From Vibrio mimicus CAIM 602 (GTDB lineage Bacteria > Pseudomonadota > Gammaproteobacteria > Enterobacterales > Vibrionaceae): a stretch of 64,000 bases of DNA. Shown one piece after another: positions 46,347-56,437 of this stretch. Made by a program: the position numbers and the translations under genes. The stretch's first letter is position 1. Every line of letters starts with the position of its first letter. The DNA lies in the NCBI RefSeq assembly GCF_000338875.1, contig NZ_AOMO01000055.1, positions 1 through 64,000 of the forward strand. Reading direction: 5' to 3'. Below the pieces are notes generated by a model, which had not been told where the DNA came from, made no database searches, and saw nothing but the letters and a program-made list of their open reading frames with translations.

Positions 46347-47276
46347 TCACAGTGTTGGCATTGCATCTTGCGCGATGATGGCTCCGTAGTGGCGTATCAC
46401 CTGCCCCGCCAATGTATGCCCAGCTAAAGCCGCTTGAATTGCGTCTTGGCTAGACAACCACTTATAGAGGTATGCTGCGTTAAATGAGTCCCCCGCCGCA
46501 GTGGTATCAACCACATCGTGAATCGCCGTTGTCGGTACCCACTGCTCTTTGCCTTTCGTCACAACCATGCAGCCATCACTGCCGGACTTGAGCACCAGTT
46601 GAGCCAAACCAAAAGCTTGTAAGCGCGTTAAGGTGTCATTTTGCGTTTTTTCTTGATACAGCTTTTGCTCATCGTCTAGGGTCAGTAATGCAATATCCGT
46701 CAGTGCCAAAATCTGTTCATAACATTCCTGAGCTTGTGCTGGCGTTGGCCATAAGCGCTCTCGATAGTTGCTATCAAACACCACTACACAGCCCGATTCT
46801 TTTAACTTTTTGATTAAATTCAGTAGCTTGATTAACGAGGCGCTATCTTGAATGGCTAAGGTAATTCCCGAGAGATAGATAAGGTCGTAGTCAGACAGAA
46901 TGGTGCACAAGTGGTCATTCTCTTCCCGAGCGATCCAGTAACGAGCTGCTGCATCTTGTCGCCAGTAATGAAAATCACGCTCACCATCTTCTCGATTTTC
47001 AATCAGATACAAACCGGGCAATTTATCTGCATAACGAGCCACGTGAGTGGTATCCACGCCTTCTTGTTGCCAGCTTTTGATCATGTCATCGCTAAGATGG
47101 TCTTTACCCAGTGCTGTAAAGTAGCTGACCGATAGATCTAACTTTGCAGCGCGAGCTAAACGAGCAAGGTAGACAGCAGTATTCAGCGTATCGCCACCAA
47201 AGCCCTGTCGTAGTCCCGACTGAGTTTTCTGGATCTCCAGCATACATTCGCCCAGTACAGCAATTTTCTTTTTCAT
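46347..47276 (-). CDS. kdgK: 2-keto-3-deoxygluconate kinase (PfkB family)
   Basis: It phosphorylates KDG to KDPG. The 309-aa protein has the N-terminal GECMLEIQ and GFGGDTLNTAVYLARLA, the KDG-kinase-like FHYWRQDAAARYW, and the PfkB signature DTTAAGDSFNAAYLY near residue 255 with the catalytic Asp. It heads the kdgK-eda unit and is divergent from kduI across a region with two KdgR-like sites. Confidence 0.95.
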   Translation of the reverse strand: MKKKIAVLGECMLEIQKTQSGLRQGFGGDTLNTAVYLARLARAAKLDLSVSYFTALGKDHLSDDMIKSWQQEGVDTTHVARYADKLPGLYLIENREDGERDFHYWRQDAAARYWIAREENDHLCTILSDYDLIYLSGITLAIQDSASLIKLLNLIKKLKESGCVVVFDSNYRERLWPTPAQAQECYEQILALTDIALLTLDDEQKLYQEKTQNDTLTRLQAFGLAQLVLKSGSDGCMVVTKGKEQWVPTTAIHDVVDTTAAGDSFNAAYLYKWLSSQDAIQAALAGHTLAGQVIRHYGAIIAQDAMPTL

Positions 47277-47338
47277 AGTGACGTACCTAATACAGCAATC
47301 TACATTTCAAGCTATGTAGAGTATTTAATCACACGAAA

Positions 47339-47368
47339 TTTATTTTTAAAACGACATTTCAATTTAAG
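47339..47368. promoter_or_regulatory. KdgR-like operator, kdgK side
   Basis: The core AAAACGACATTTC (47348-47360) fits the motif fully and sits about 70 bp upstream of kdgK in long A/T flanks. Confidence 0.65.
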
Positions 47369-47397
47369 TTTTGTGATGTTTTCTTTTCTGTGAGCAA

Positions 47398-47430
47398 GTT
47401 AATAAAACGTCATTTCAAAAATTTTCATTT
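47398..47430. promoter_or_regulatory. KdgR-like operator, kduI side
   Basis: The core AAAACGTCATTTC (47404-47416) fits the motif fully. It is 56 bp from the kdgK-side core (start to start) and about 165 bp upstream of kduI. Confidence 0.65.
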
Positions 47431-47581
47431 AAAGTAAGAGTGGTAAAGTGTCTACAAGTTGAATGCGGGTGGCCGTGCAGAAGGTAAAAAAGAGCAACAC
47501 CGTTACCGAAAAGCACCGCTATACAGTTGTTTCATGTCACAGAGAGACACGGTGACATACTTATTGAAAGAGAATTGAGTA

Positions 47582-48418
47582 ATGCAAATACGCCAAGCAA
47601 TCCATAGCCAACATGCGAAAACACTCGACACTGAAAATCTACGCAGCCAGTTTTTGGTTGAGTCGATCTTTGTTGATGACCAATACACCATGACTTACAG
47701 CCATATCGACCGCATTGTGTTTGGTGGGATCAAGCCCCTTAACCAAACACTGAGCTTTGCGGCAGATTTAGGCAAAACGTTCGGCGTTGATTACTTCTTG
47801 CAACGCCGCGAATTAGGGCTGATTAACATCGGCGGCGATGGCGTGGTGACTGTTGATGGTGAGACTTACCAAGTTGCGGCCAAAGAAGCCTTGTATGTGG
47901 GTATGGGGGCTAAAGAGATCGCATTCGCTAGTGTAAACCCTGCGGATCCTGCGAAGTTTTACTACAACAGCGCACCAGCTCATCAAGCTTATCCAAACAA
48001 AAAGATCACCTTACAAGAAGCGTCACCCGTGACTTTGGGTGATGCCGCCACCAGTAACAAACGGACCATATACAAGTACATCGTTCCAGATGTGTTGCCA
48101 ACATGCCAATTACTGATGGGACTCACTCAACTCGAACCTGGATCACTGTGGAATACCATGCCTTGCCATACTCACGAGCGCCGGATGGAAGTCTACTTTT
48201 ACTTTGGCATGCAAGATGACGCAGCCGTGTTCCACTTGATGGGTGAACCGAAAGAAACACGCCACCTCGTTGTGCGTAACGAGCAAGCGGTTATTTCACC
48301 AAGCTGGTCTATCCATTCAGGCGTGGGCACTCAGGCTTACACCTTTATCTGGGGTATGGTGGGTGAAAACCAAGTCTTCACTGATATGGATCATATCGCA
48401 ATGCAAGACTTGCTATAA
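47582..48418 (+). CDS. kduI: 5-keto-4-deoxyuronate isomerase
   Basis: KduI isomerises the keto-uronate released by GH88 for reduction by KduD. The 278-aa length is that of E. coli KduI. The cupin metal site is seen in [18 protein letters not shown] near residue 198, with the other family segments [18 protein letters not shown] near the N-terminus and [20 protein letters not shown] near the end. The ATG follows GAGAATTGAGTA. Confidence 0.96.
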   Translation: MQIRQAIHSQHAKTLDTENLRSQFLVESIFVDDQYTMTYSHIDRIVFGGIKPLNQTLSFAADLGKTFGVDYFLQRRELGLINIGGDGVVTVDGETYQVAAKEALYVGMGAKEIAFASVNPADPAKFYYNSAPAHQAYPNKKITLQEASPVTLGDAATSNKRTIYKYIVPDVLPTCQLLMGLTQLEPGSLWNTMPCHTHERRMEVYFYFGMQDDAAVFHLMGEPKETRHLVVRNEQAVISPSWSIHSGVGTQAYTFIWGMVGENQVFTDMDHIAMQDLL

Positions 48419-48594
48419 CGAAGTCATTTCCTCACTTATTGGCCAACCTAAGTGATTAGGAAGAGTGATGAGATCATTCCATGGGTAACATGGATACACA
48501 TCGACTGGATTCAATGAGCCTCTAAGTTACTGGATAACTTGGATGATAAGCTTAATGGATCACAAAACGGTGATGTATAGCTGTTCTTAACTCA

Positions 48595-48624
48595 AAGCGC
48601 CCTCCATGGGCGTTTTTTATTTTA
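48595..48624 (+). terminator. Terminator of kduI
   Basis: CGCCC-TCCAT-GGGCG is followed by TTTTTTATTTT. It lies about 180 bp past the kduI stop. Confidence 0.8.
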
Positions 48625-48777
48625 AAAACATAAAGATAAATTGTTTTTCGACATTTACTTTTTACTTCCTCCCGCTTAGCCCTACTTTTTTCAGGTGTAA
48701 ATACCTATCTATCTCAATCTGTGACTTTCGTTTTATTATTTTCGTTTTTTATCTACAGTTTTGATTTTGATCTTACT

Positions 48778-48810
48778 TTAAATAATTAAAACGCCATTTC
48801 TATTTTAATG
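48778..48810. promoter_or_regulatory. KdgR-like operator before the porin
   Basis: The core AAAACGCCATTTC (48788-48800) fits the motif fully. It is about 90 bp upstream of the porin start in A/T-rich DNA. Confidence 0.65.
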
Positions 48811-48885
48811 ATTGAAAAGATCTATATTATTGCAATGGTGAATCAGTTCACTAGAAAACCAATAATTTTAAGAAATGGAAAGCGT

Positions 48886-50334
48886 ATGAAAATGAAACAT
48901 GTAGGCTCTAAAACCCTCGTTTGTACCTCCGTTTTGACGGCTCTGTTTGCTGCATCGGCTTTTGCAGAAACACTGGATCCAAACGATATTCGTAACCAAA
49001 GTGCGGCAGCGGTTGATCTTGCGACTGAAGCCAAACAAGCGTTTTACGACAGCTCTAGCTCTAAACTGCACTCATTCCTTTACTTCCGTGATCGCGAAGA
49101 GAGAAAAGAAGGCGAGAGTTTCAAACCTAATATTGAAAACCAAACTCTGCAATTGGCGTGGGATTACAAGTCTGGTTACTTCAAAGACACCATTGGTCTC
49201 GACATCTGGGCGAACATCAACCAGAAAATCGGTGACACAACAGGTATGTCTGAGATCCTGTACTTTGATCATGAGTGTGCTAACGATCCTTCTAGCCAGA
49301 CTTATGACCCAGCGACAGGCAAAACAACTCGCGTTGCTTGTGAAAAATCCTATGCAGCTCTATCCGTATTTGCACTGAAAGCAAAATTTGGTGATGAGGA
49401 AGCGGGTTTAGCCCTGCGTGGTGGTTATACACCAATTAACTTCGGTACCATCCGTTCTAGCTGGGGTTTGAACCCACATGCTTACCGCGGTATTGAAGCT
49501 AAAGCTCATTTTGGGAATTGGGTAGTCGGTTATGCTTTCGCTGATGAGTTCAAGAATGACTGGCGCAAAGATTTCCTACCGATGACCACCGTTTGGCACC
49601 AGCAACAAAATCCTTTATCGACCAACCAAGGCTATGTAATTGATTACATTCAAACTGTTGGTGCAGTGTACAGCTTTGATGGCGGTTCGTTTGATGTTGG
49701 TTATGGTATCGGTAAAGAATACCGTACGAACTGGCAAGCACTTGCAAAATACGGTTTTGCTCTTGGCAGCGCGAAAGTAGACCTCACCGGTTTCTACCAC
49801 GGTTCGATTGCTGAAGAAACCGTATTAACGGGTGTAAGTGATGCGAAAGTTCAAAGCTACGTTGGCTTAGGTGCAAACATTAAGCAAGGTAACTTTACTT
49901 GGATTGCGGGGCTTTCAGCAAGCGATACCCAAGGTGAAGAAGTGGCTTATAACTTCCGACTCACACCATGGGCAAACTCTGATAACCGTAGCTTCCAACA
50001 AACCGTTTCTGGCCTTGATGACTACAATGCCGACGGCACACGTGCCGTTAAGCTAGGCGTAAACTATAACTTCGCAAGCTTTGGAGTACCGGGTCTATCA
50101 GCAGGTATGGGCGGTAACTACGGTACTCACGTACGTTCTGACCTGAAAAAAGCAGAGTATGACGGCAGCATGTACTCCGTGGATTGGAACGTCGGTTACA
50201 AGTTCCTTGATGGCGGTTTGGAAGGTCTGAACATTCAAACTTTCCGTAGCTTGTTCCGTGGTGACGACATCGTACACAAGAACGACCGTAACGATTTGAA
50301 AGTGTTAATCTCTTACAGTGTAACGCTGAAGTAA
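48886..50334 (+). CDS. OprD-like outer-membrane porin, probable glycan oligosaccharide channel
   Basis: The 482-aa protein has a signal peptide ending ASAFA before ETLDPND. Many alternating beta strands follow with Gly/Tyr/aromatic girdles, and the terminal strand is DLKVLISYSVTLK. Length and strand pattern suit the OprD/chitoporin group of substrate-specific porins. The ATG at 48886 follows GGAAAGCGT. Upstream in-frame starts back to 48808 lie within the KdgR-like site and are unlikely. It would admit lyase products to the periplasm. Family placement is by appearance only. Confidence 0.82.
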   Translation: MKMKHVGSKTLVCTSVLTALFAASAFAETLDPNDIRNQSAAAVDLATEAKQAFYDSSSSKLHSFLYFRDREERKEGESFKPNIENQTLQLAWDYKSGYFKDTIGLDIWANINQKIGDTTGMSEILYFDHECANDPSSQTYDPATGKTTRVACEKSYAALSVFALKAKFGDEEAGLALRGGYTPINFGTIRSSWGLNPHAYRGIEAKAHFGNWVVGYAFADEFKNDWRKDFLPMTTVWHQQQNPLSTNQGYVIDYIQTVGAVYSFDGGSFDVGYGIGKEYRTNWQALAKYGFALGSAKVDLTGFYHGSIAEETVLTGVSDAKVQSYVGLGANIKQGNFTWIAGLSASDTQGEEVAYNFRLTPWANSDNRSFQQTVSGLDDYNADGTRAVKLGVNYNFASFGVPGLSAGMGGNYGTHVRSDLKKAEYDGSMYSVDWNVGYKFLDGGLEGLNIQTFRSLFRGDDIVHKNDRNDLKVLISYSVTLK

Positions 50335-50360
50335 TCCCTCATTATTTCAGTTATTTCTGT

Positions 50361-50391
50361 GGCCTGATGGAATTCCATCAGGCTTTTTTAT
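50361..50391 (+). terminator. Terminator of the porin gene
   Basis: GCCTGATGG-AATT-CCATCAGGC is followed by TTTTTTA, just past the porin stop. Confidence 0.9.
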
Positions 50392-50494
50392 TCTGCCCGA
50401 GTCATGATTTTCAAGTTTAGCGTTTAGGCGATGTCATCCATGATGCCTTTAAAAACATCGTATTCAGCAAACCGCTCAACAAGCCAAATACAAA

Positions 50495-50524
50495 AGAAAA
50501 AGGCCTGATTTCTCAGGCCTTTAA
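50495..50524 (-). terminator. Terminator of speA-speB
   Basis: On the minus strand AAAGGCCTGA-GAAA-TCAGGCCTTT is followed by TTCTTTT, just past the speB stop. Confidence 0.88.
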
Positions 50525-50539
50525 ATTGCTTAACTCAGA

Positions 50540-51469
50540 TCACTCTTCGTCTTTTTTGTTTGATGCCCAAACGTAGAGCAGTTCCAGAGCGATCGTTGCA
50601 CCCGCCAGTGAAGTCAGGTCGCTTTGATCGTAAGGAGGAGAGACTTCTACCACATCCATACCGATCAGGTTGATGCCTTTCAGCGCACGGATGATTTTCA
50701 GGATCTTGTCTGAGCTCAAACCGCCACACACTGGTGTACCCGTGCCCGGTGCGAAAGCTGGATCCAGACAGTCAATGTCGAAAGTCAGGTAAACAGGCTT
50801 GTCACCTACGATGTGGCGAATTTGCGCCACAATCTCTTCTACAGACATATCGTTGGCTTGCATCGCGTTAATCACGTTGAAGCCGTGGCCTTCTTGTTTG
50901 TATTCCGTACGAATACCCACTTGCACCGAGTGCTTAGCCGAGATCAGACCTTCTTTTGGCGCATGGTAGAACATGGTGCCGTGGTCATACGCACTGCCAT
51001 TCGCGTAAGTGTCAGTGTGTGCATCGAAGTGGATCAGCGCCATTTCGCCGTAGTGCTTGGCATAAGCACGTAGGATTGGCAGAGTGATGAAGTGATCACC
51101 ACCCAGTGCCAGCATGGTTTTACCACTTTTCAGGATTTCGCTGGTTGCAGCTTCCAAGCGGTAAGTGAAATCTTCTGCATCACCGCAATCAAAAACCAAA
51201 TCGCCCGCATCAACCACGTTGATCTTTTTGAACAGGTTGAAATCCCAAGGGAACTTCTTACCTTCCCATGCTAGGTTCACTGAAGCACGACGAATCGCGT
51301 CAGGTCCCATACGTGCACCCGGACGACCGGAAGTCGCCATATCCAAAGGCACGCCAAGTACCACAACATCAGCGTTAGTATCTACTGGGTTACGCACATA
51401 AGGACGACGTACAAACGTCATCGCGTTTGAGTAGAGTGAATAATCAGTTTTAGTAAACAAATCATTCAT
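50540..51469 (-). CDS. speB: Agmatinase
   Basis: It hydrolyses agmatine to putrescine and urea. The 309-aa ureohydrolase has all manganese-ligand motifs: [24 protein letters not shown] and [19 protein letters not shown]. Its start codon directly follows the speA stop, so the two are translationally coupled. The pair makes putrescine from arginine. Confidence 0.96.
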   Translation of the reverse strand: MNDLFTKTDYSLYSNAMTFVRRPYVRNPVDTNADVVVLGVPLDMATSGRPGARMGPDAIRRASVNLAWEGKKFPWDFNLFKKINVVDAGDLVFDCGDAEDFTYRLEAATSEILKSGKTMLALGGDHFITLPILRAYAKHYGEMALIHFDAHTDTYANGSAYDHGTMFYHAPKEGLISAKHSVQVGIRTEYKQEGHGFNVINAMQANDMSVEEIVAQIRHIVGDKPVYLTFDIDCLDPAFAPGTGTPVCGGLSSDKILKIIRALKGINLIGMDVVEVSPPYDQSDLTSLAGATIALELLYVWASNKKDEE

Positions 51470-53392
51470 TTAGAAATCCTCTAAGTAAGTATAGCCGCTC
51501 AGGCCTAATTCAAGTTCCGCCAATACGGTCTCTTGTTCTTCTTTGGCAACACGTTGAGAAACGAGTTGACGATAGTTGGTGCGAATTTTATCTACGTCAA
51601 TGTGAACGTAGCGCATCATATCTTCAACCGTGTCGCCTTCATTGATAAAGGCAATTTCTGAGTCGCCTTTATCGTTAATGTTTACCACTACGCTGTGCGT
51701 ATCACCAAACAGGTTGTGCATATCACCCAAGATCTCTTGGTATGCACCGACTAGGAAAAAGCCCATCAGGTAAGGTTTGTCGCTTGTCCACGCTGGCACA
51801 GGCAGTGTGCTTTCAATGCCTTGGCCTTCCACGTATTGTTCAACCGCACCGTCTGAGTCACACGTGATGTCGAGCATCACTGCGCGGCGATCGTTCATCT
51901 CTTCCAAACCAGAAAGCGGCAGCACTGGGAACACTTGGTCAATACCCCAAGCATCCGGCAGTGACTGGAACAGTGAGAAGTTCACGAAGAACTTGTCCGC
52001 CAAACGCTCTTGCAGCTCATCCAGAATTGGACGATGGAAGCGGTTTTTGTTGCTCATCTTCTGACGCAGTTCATGGTAGATACGCAGTGACAACTGCTCT
52101 GCCCATGCACGGTGCTCAAGGTTCAGTACCCCGGTTGCAAACTGGCTGTGTGCTTCAGAAAGATCGCTTTGCGTGTCGTTGTAAATTTCAATCAGTGCGC
52201 GGTCATCGGTACCGTGCTGCACTTCTTCAAATCCACGCCACATGTTTTTAATCAGCATTGGAGATTCTGCATCCGGTGCAGGAATATCTTCTGGTGAATA
52301 CGCTTCTGTACCGATTACGTTGGTGATCAACACCGCGTGATGCGCCGTGATAGAACGACCGGATTCAGAAATGATCACCGGACGCGGCTGACCGTACAGG
52401 TTACATACATCGCTGACTGTGCTCACGATGTTACGCGCATATTCGTGCAGACCGTAGTTCATCGAGTTGGATGACTGACTACGAGTACCATCGTAATCCA
52501 CCGCCAAGCCGCCGCCGACATCGAAGAAATCGATGTGTGCACCCAGCTCACGCAGTTCACAGTAGAAACGTACCGCCTCGTTCACTCCATTACGTACGTC
52601 GCGAATGTTCGCCATTTGCGAACCAAGGTGGAAATGCACCAGTTGCAGCGCTTCCAGTTGATCTTCCGCTTTCAAGCGGTTAATCACGGTGAGCACTTGT
52701 GATGCCGCCAGACCGAACTTCGATTTTTCACCGCCGCTCGATTGCCATTTACCCGCACCTTGAGAAGCAAGACGAATACGCAGACCCAGACGTGGTTTCA
52801 CACCAAGGCTTTTCGCTTCTTTCAGAACCAGATCCAGCTCTGACAGTTTTTCCAGAACGATAAAGACTTTATGACCCAGTTTTTCACCGATCAGTGCCAG
52901 ACGAATGTACTCTCTGTCTTTATAACCATTACATACAATCACTGAACTGGCTTGCTGAGCCATTGCCAACACCGCCAGAAGCTCAGGCTTACTGCCCGCT
53001 TCTAAGCCGAGTTGCTTGTGTTCTAATTCGGCCTGACTGGCCAGAATCTCGTCTACTACCTCTCTTTGTTGGTTCACTTTGATGGGATAAACCAGCAGGT
53101 ATTTATTCGGGTAGTCGTACTCTTCAATCGCCTGATTGAAAGCGTCACAAATGTTGTGCACGCGTTGATGCAGGATCTGCGGGAAGCGTACAAGCACAGG
53201 CAAATTTAAATCACGCGCTTCGAGCTGTTTAACAATTGAGCTTAATTGCGTTTGATGAGCTTTGTCTTTTCTCGGCGATACATACACTTCGCCTTGATCG
53301 TCAATGCCAAAAAAACCTTGGCTCCAGTAATGCACATTGTAGTCAGCGCGAACGCGGTCTAATTTGGATGGTTGTTCCACATCGTATCTCAC
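51470..53392 (-). CDS. speA: Biosynthetic arginine decarboxylase
   Basis: This PLP enzyme converts arginine to agmatine. The family stretch [20 protein letters not shown] contains the PLP Lys, with [37 protein letters not shown] and [16 protein letters not shown] also typical. The C-terminus is [10 protein letters not shown]. From GTG at 53392 it is 640 aa. The frame stays open to a GTG at 53455 (661 aa), and no clear ribosome site decides between them. Homology to E. coli SpeA begins about 10 residues after the chosen start. Confidence 0.94.
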   Translation of the reverse strand: MRYDVEQPSKLDRVRADYNVHYWSQGFFGIDDQGEVYVSPRKDKAHQTQLSSIVKQLEARDLNLPVLVRFPQILHQRVHNICDAFNQAIEEYDYPNKYLLVYPIKVNQQREVVDEILASQAELEHKQLGLEAGSKPELLAVLAMAQQASSVIVCNGYKDREYIRLALIGEKLGHKVFIVLEKLSELDLVLKEAKSLGVKPRLGLRIRLASQGAGKWQSSGGEKSKFGLAASQVLTVINRLKAEDQLEALQLVHFHLGSQMANIRDVRNGVNEAVRFYCELRELGAHIDFFDVGGGLAVDYDGTRSQSSNSMNYGLHEYARNIVSTVSDVCNLYGQPRPVIISESGRSITAHHAVLITNVIGTEAYSPEDIPAPDAESPMLIKNMWRGFEEVQHGTDDRALIEIYNDTQSDLSEAHSQFATGVLNLEHRAWAEQLSLRIYHELRQKMSNKNRFHRPILDELQERLADKFFVNFSLFQSLPDAWGIDQVFPVLPLSGLEEMNDRRAVMLDITCDSDGAVEQYVEGQGIESTLPVPAWTSDKPYLMGFFLVGAYQEILGDMHNLFGDTHSVVVNINDKGDSEIAFINEGDTVEDMMRYVHIDVDKIRTNYRQLVSQRVAKEEQETVLAELELGLSGYTYLEDF

Positions 53393-53597
53393 AAAAACAG
53401 AGAGGATTACAATGATTTCATCGGTTGAAATCACACCTGACACCCTAGATGTCACGCGCTTTATCGGTGAAAAGCTAGGGTGTGTCTAATGATAATAATT
53501 TATCGTTATGACAACTGTTAGTTATCACACATAAACTTGCATAAATGTCTTCATTTCATTCATTTTTCTCAGTGCCGCTTAATGCCACCAACTAAAG

Positions 53598-54590
53598 TTA
53601 CTCTTCAAAGCGTTGACAATATTGGCTCGGCGTCACACCACGCTGTTTTTTAAACATGCGATTAAAACTGGCAACATGCTGATAGCCCAATCGACAGGCA
53701 ACTTCTTCAATCGGTACTTTCCGGCTGAGCAAATTTACCGCCATATTACTTAACACATAACCCATGACGATCGAAAAACTCATCCCGAAACCATGTAAGC
53801 GACGCTGAAATTGCTGGGTTGAAAGCCCGAGCAATTGGGAAACTCGCTCTAACGTTGGATAACCGTAATGACAAGCATAGTTGATGGTTTCATACACCAC
53901 TTTATGTTCGTCGGTCGGATCAGGCATGTTGAGAAAATCATCCAGCTCTTGGTAGCGCATCGCCAAAGACTTGGCTTTGGGTCGATGCTGCATCTGAGTC
54001 GCTAAGCGGTGGTTGGCGTGAAACCAAATCTCAACCCGTGGCTGGTTCCAATCCACTTCACAGCCAAAATAATCACAGTACTTATTCCGGTTATCTCTTT
54101 TACCGGGCAGGAGTACGCGCATTGGCGCAAAGTGTTCGCCCAAATATTCTCGCAAAACCTTCAGCATAAACGTCGCCATACGAATACCGTCATGCACCTT
54201 CATCTCGGTTTGGATCTGTGGATTGCGGTAGATCCACTTCAAAATGGGCCCAACTTGTGCCCCAACCATGGAGCACCCCGATTGCACGCTACTGAAACCA
54301 TAGTTGATACGCCGAATCGTCGAGGCCAGATCCGCCCCAGAAAAAAACCACCGATGAGCGGGTAATGCCATATCCAGAACCGTATCTTGAGCTGCTTTGA
54401 GCAAAAAATCCGGATCTTTTGTCGCTTGCTCCATGCGCTGATACCAAATATTGACCTCATTGGCTGGAATCAATGTCATAGGCTGATAGAACACGGACTC
54501 AGGTAACCCACTGCACCCTTCCGGTAAGTGGTACAACTGCTTGATTTTCAAATGAAGATAAGAAAATCCTATCGCTCGTAAAAAATACAT
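53598..54590 (-). CDS. AraC-family transcriptional regulator
   Basis: The 330-aa protein has a long N-terminal sensing domain of the type seen in OruR/ArgR-like AraC members. The C-terminal double helix-turn-helix (about 225-328: YPTLERVSQLLGLSTQQFQR, then IEEVACRLGYQHVASFNRMF, KKQRGVTPSQYCQRF) is complete. It lies between speA and the divergent membrane-protein operon. It may control either, but no binding site is apparent. Confidence 0.9.
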   Translation of the reverse strand: MYFLRAIGFSYLHLKIKQLYHLPEGCSGLPESVFYQPMTLIPANEVNIWYQRMEQATKDPDFLLKAAQDTVLDMALPAHRWFFSGADLASTIRRINYGFSSVQSGCSMVGAQVGPILKWIYRNPQIQTEMKVHDGIRMATFMLKVLREYLGEHFAPMRVLLPGKRDNRNKYCDYFGCEVDWNQPRVEIWFHANHRLATQMQHRPKAKSLAMRYQELDDFLNMPDPTDEHKVVYETINYACHYGYPTLERVSQLLGLSTQQFQRRLHGFGMSFSIVMGYVLSNMAVNLLSRKVPIEEVACRLGYQHVASFNRMFKKQRGVTPSQYCQRFEE

Positions 54591-54722
54591 ACCACCCTAC
54601 ACCTTTGCTGATGAGATACCGATTATTTCAAATGCTAACGTATTTTGACGTCTTTGGTTACTTTTGCAGGTCTCTGATTTGTAATATGCACAATGCGCGC
54701 TCCCTTGGTTATGGAGCATGGT

Positions 54723-55076
54723 ATGAGTCTTTTAAGCGTTCCTTTCGTCGACACAGGTAGCGATACCGCCCTACATATTGTTGCAGGTTTAGTCCTAGTA
54801 GCCTCCGTCGCTGCTGGCGTCTATGGTTTTTGGAAACTGCATGAAATCCCCATCAATAAAGCCCACAGTAAAGATCATCATCAAATCGGCTTGATCACTG
54901 CCTTAACGTGGATCGGCTTTCTTTGGCATTGGGTTTGGGTTGTCGCCGTTATTCTTGCTTTTGTGGATATGGATAAAGCCATCTTGCATCTAAGGGAAAC
55001 TTGGCGTCATGGCAGCCTCGATGAAAAGCAAGATGAAACCGCATCAGAATCACCAACCAAGGAGCATTCAGCATGA
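54723..55076 (+). CDS. Small inner-membrane protein, YibI/DUF3302-like
   Basis: The 117-aa protein has two membrane segments (ALHIVAGLVLVASVAAGVYG and ITALTWIGFLWHWVWVVAVI) with a loop KLHEIPINKAHSKDHHQ, recalling YibI/YiaW, then a charged C-terminal tail. The ATG at 54723 follows GGAGCATGGT. Two earlier ATGs at 54711 and 54693 are less well placed. Its stop overlaps the HlyD-family start, as in the E. coli yibI-yibH pair. Function is unknown. Confidence 0.75.
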   Translation: MSLLSVPFVDTGSDTALHIVAGLVLVASVAAGVYGFWKLHEIPINKAHSKDHHQIGLITALTWIGFLWHWVWVVAVILAFVDMDKAILHLRETWRHGSLDEKQDETASESPTKEHSA

Positions 55077-56296
55077 TCGAAGGCTTAGCCGTTTGGGCAC
55101 TGTTTATCTACCTATTGCGTTTGGTCGGTATGCCGTGGAACAAAGTCACCAAAAGTTTTGCCTACTTAGGGGGAATTGGCTGGTTGATGTTTGTGTGGGT
55201 TGGTCTTATCAACTACACGCCAATGGATATTTCTGGCGGTTCAGTGGTGCAATCACCTCATATTCAGCTCCGTCCTGATTCACCGAATGTCACGGGCAAA
55301 GTGAGTAAAATTTACATTGAGCCAAACCAAACCATTCAAAAAGGACAGTTGCTCTATGAGATTGATGCAACACCTTACCAAATTGCGTTTAATCAAGCCA
55401 AAATTGCCGAAAACGCCGCCAGTGTGGCTTTGGATAGTGCCAGAGGCGATGTTGAGATCGCAAAAGCCAGTTATCAATCCATGCTGAAAGACATCACGGT
55501 TTCGCAAAGCCAATTGGCTTCTGCCCGTGAAGATTACTTGCTACAAAAGAAGATGCTGGAGCGTTATCGCGAGCAAAACCGCATTGTGAAAAACACCATC
55601 ACTCAAGCGGATATGGATAAACAAAGCACTACCGTGCAAGTAGCAAAGCAGAATCTGATCACTATCGAATCACAACTGGCGAAAAAACAAGTCGATGCTG
55701 ATAAAGCAAAACTTGCGATTACGCAGGCGCAACTGACCATCACCCAGCGCGAAAACGATCTGAGCAATGCCCACGAAACCGTGGCTAAGGCACAATGGGA
55801 TTTAAACAGCACTCAGGTTTACGCCCCTGCAGATGGCTTTGTTACCAACTTCATTCTGCGTGAAGGGCAACGAATCGCCATGATGCCGCGTTTGCAAATG
55901 TACACCAACGAGAAGTACGTGCTGATGCGCGTTAACCACCAAGCAATTCGCAATATCAAAGCAGGGCAACTCGCCGAATTTGCTTCCTCGGTTTATCCGG
56001 GCAAGATTTTTTCAGCAACGGTGGAAGGCATTGTTGAAGCGACAGGAGAAGCACAAAGCAACTTGATGGGCTTTGATCAAAACGTTGCCGCGACAACCGC
56101 ACAGAACCTACGCAACAAGCACCATTTTGTTCGCTTAAAAATAGCAGAACCAGAGGGCTATGATGTCCCGGTTGGCTCTGTTGGCCTCGCTTGGGTAAGC
56201 GGTGAAAAGCCCATTTCATTCCTCGCTTTCCTCGATGCGATTCGCGGCATCATTATCCGCATGAAGTCGCAACTGTATTTCTTCTACTCCATCTGA
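55073..56296 (+). CDS. HlyD/EmrA-family membrane fusion protein, YibH-like
   Basis: The 407-aa periplasmic adaptor has one or two N-terminal membrane helices (AVWALFIYLLRLVG and YLGGIGWLMFVWVGLINY). A lipoyl half (VTGKVSKIYIEPNQTIQKGQ) is followed by a long coiled-coil hairpin of about 150 residues, then the second lipoyl half (QVYAPADGFVTNFILREGQR) and a beta-barrel. No cognate exporter or TolC-like gene lies nearby. It is coupled to the small YibI-like protein by an ATGA overlap. Confidence 0.88.
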   Translation: MIEGLAVWALFIYLLRLVGMPWNKVTKSFAYLGGIGWLMFVWVGLINYTPMDISGGSVVQSPHIQLRPDSPNVTGKVSKIYIEPNQTIQKGQLLYEIDATPYQIAFNQAKIAENAASVALDSARGDVEIAKASYQSMLKDITVSQSQLASAREDYLLQKKMLERYREQNRIVKNTITQADMDKQSTTVQVAKQNLITIESQLAKKQVDADKAKLAITQAQLTITQRENDLSNAHETVAKAQWDLNSTQVYAPADGFVTNFILREGQRIAMMPRLQMYTNEKYVLMRVNHQAIRNIKAGQLAEFASSVYPGKIFSATVEGIVEATGEAQSNLMGFDQNVAATTAQNLRNKHHFVRLKIAEPEGYDVPVGSVGLAWVSGEKPISFLAFLDAIRGIIIRMKSQLYFFYSI

Positions 56297-56437
56297 GCCT
56301 CTTCAAAATTTGCCATCTCAATCAAAGAGGTGGCAAATTCACCACTTCGCCACTGATTCGCCTTTTTTCACTTGGCTATACATTGTAATTACATACAATT
56401 CCGTTATGGTGATTTCTCCTCTCAAGTGAGAAGCAAA

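Noticed and set aside
48808..48885. N-terminal extension of the porin from an upstream ATG
   Set aside because: The extension precedes a clear signal peptide, overlaps the KdgR-like site, and the ATG at 48886 has the better ribosome site.
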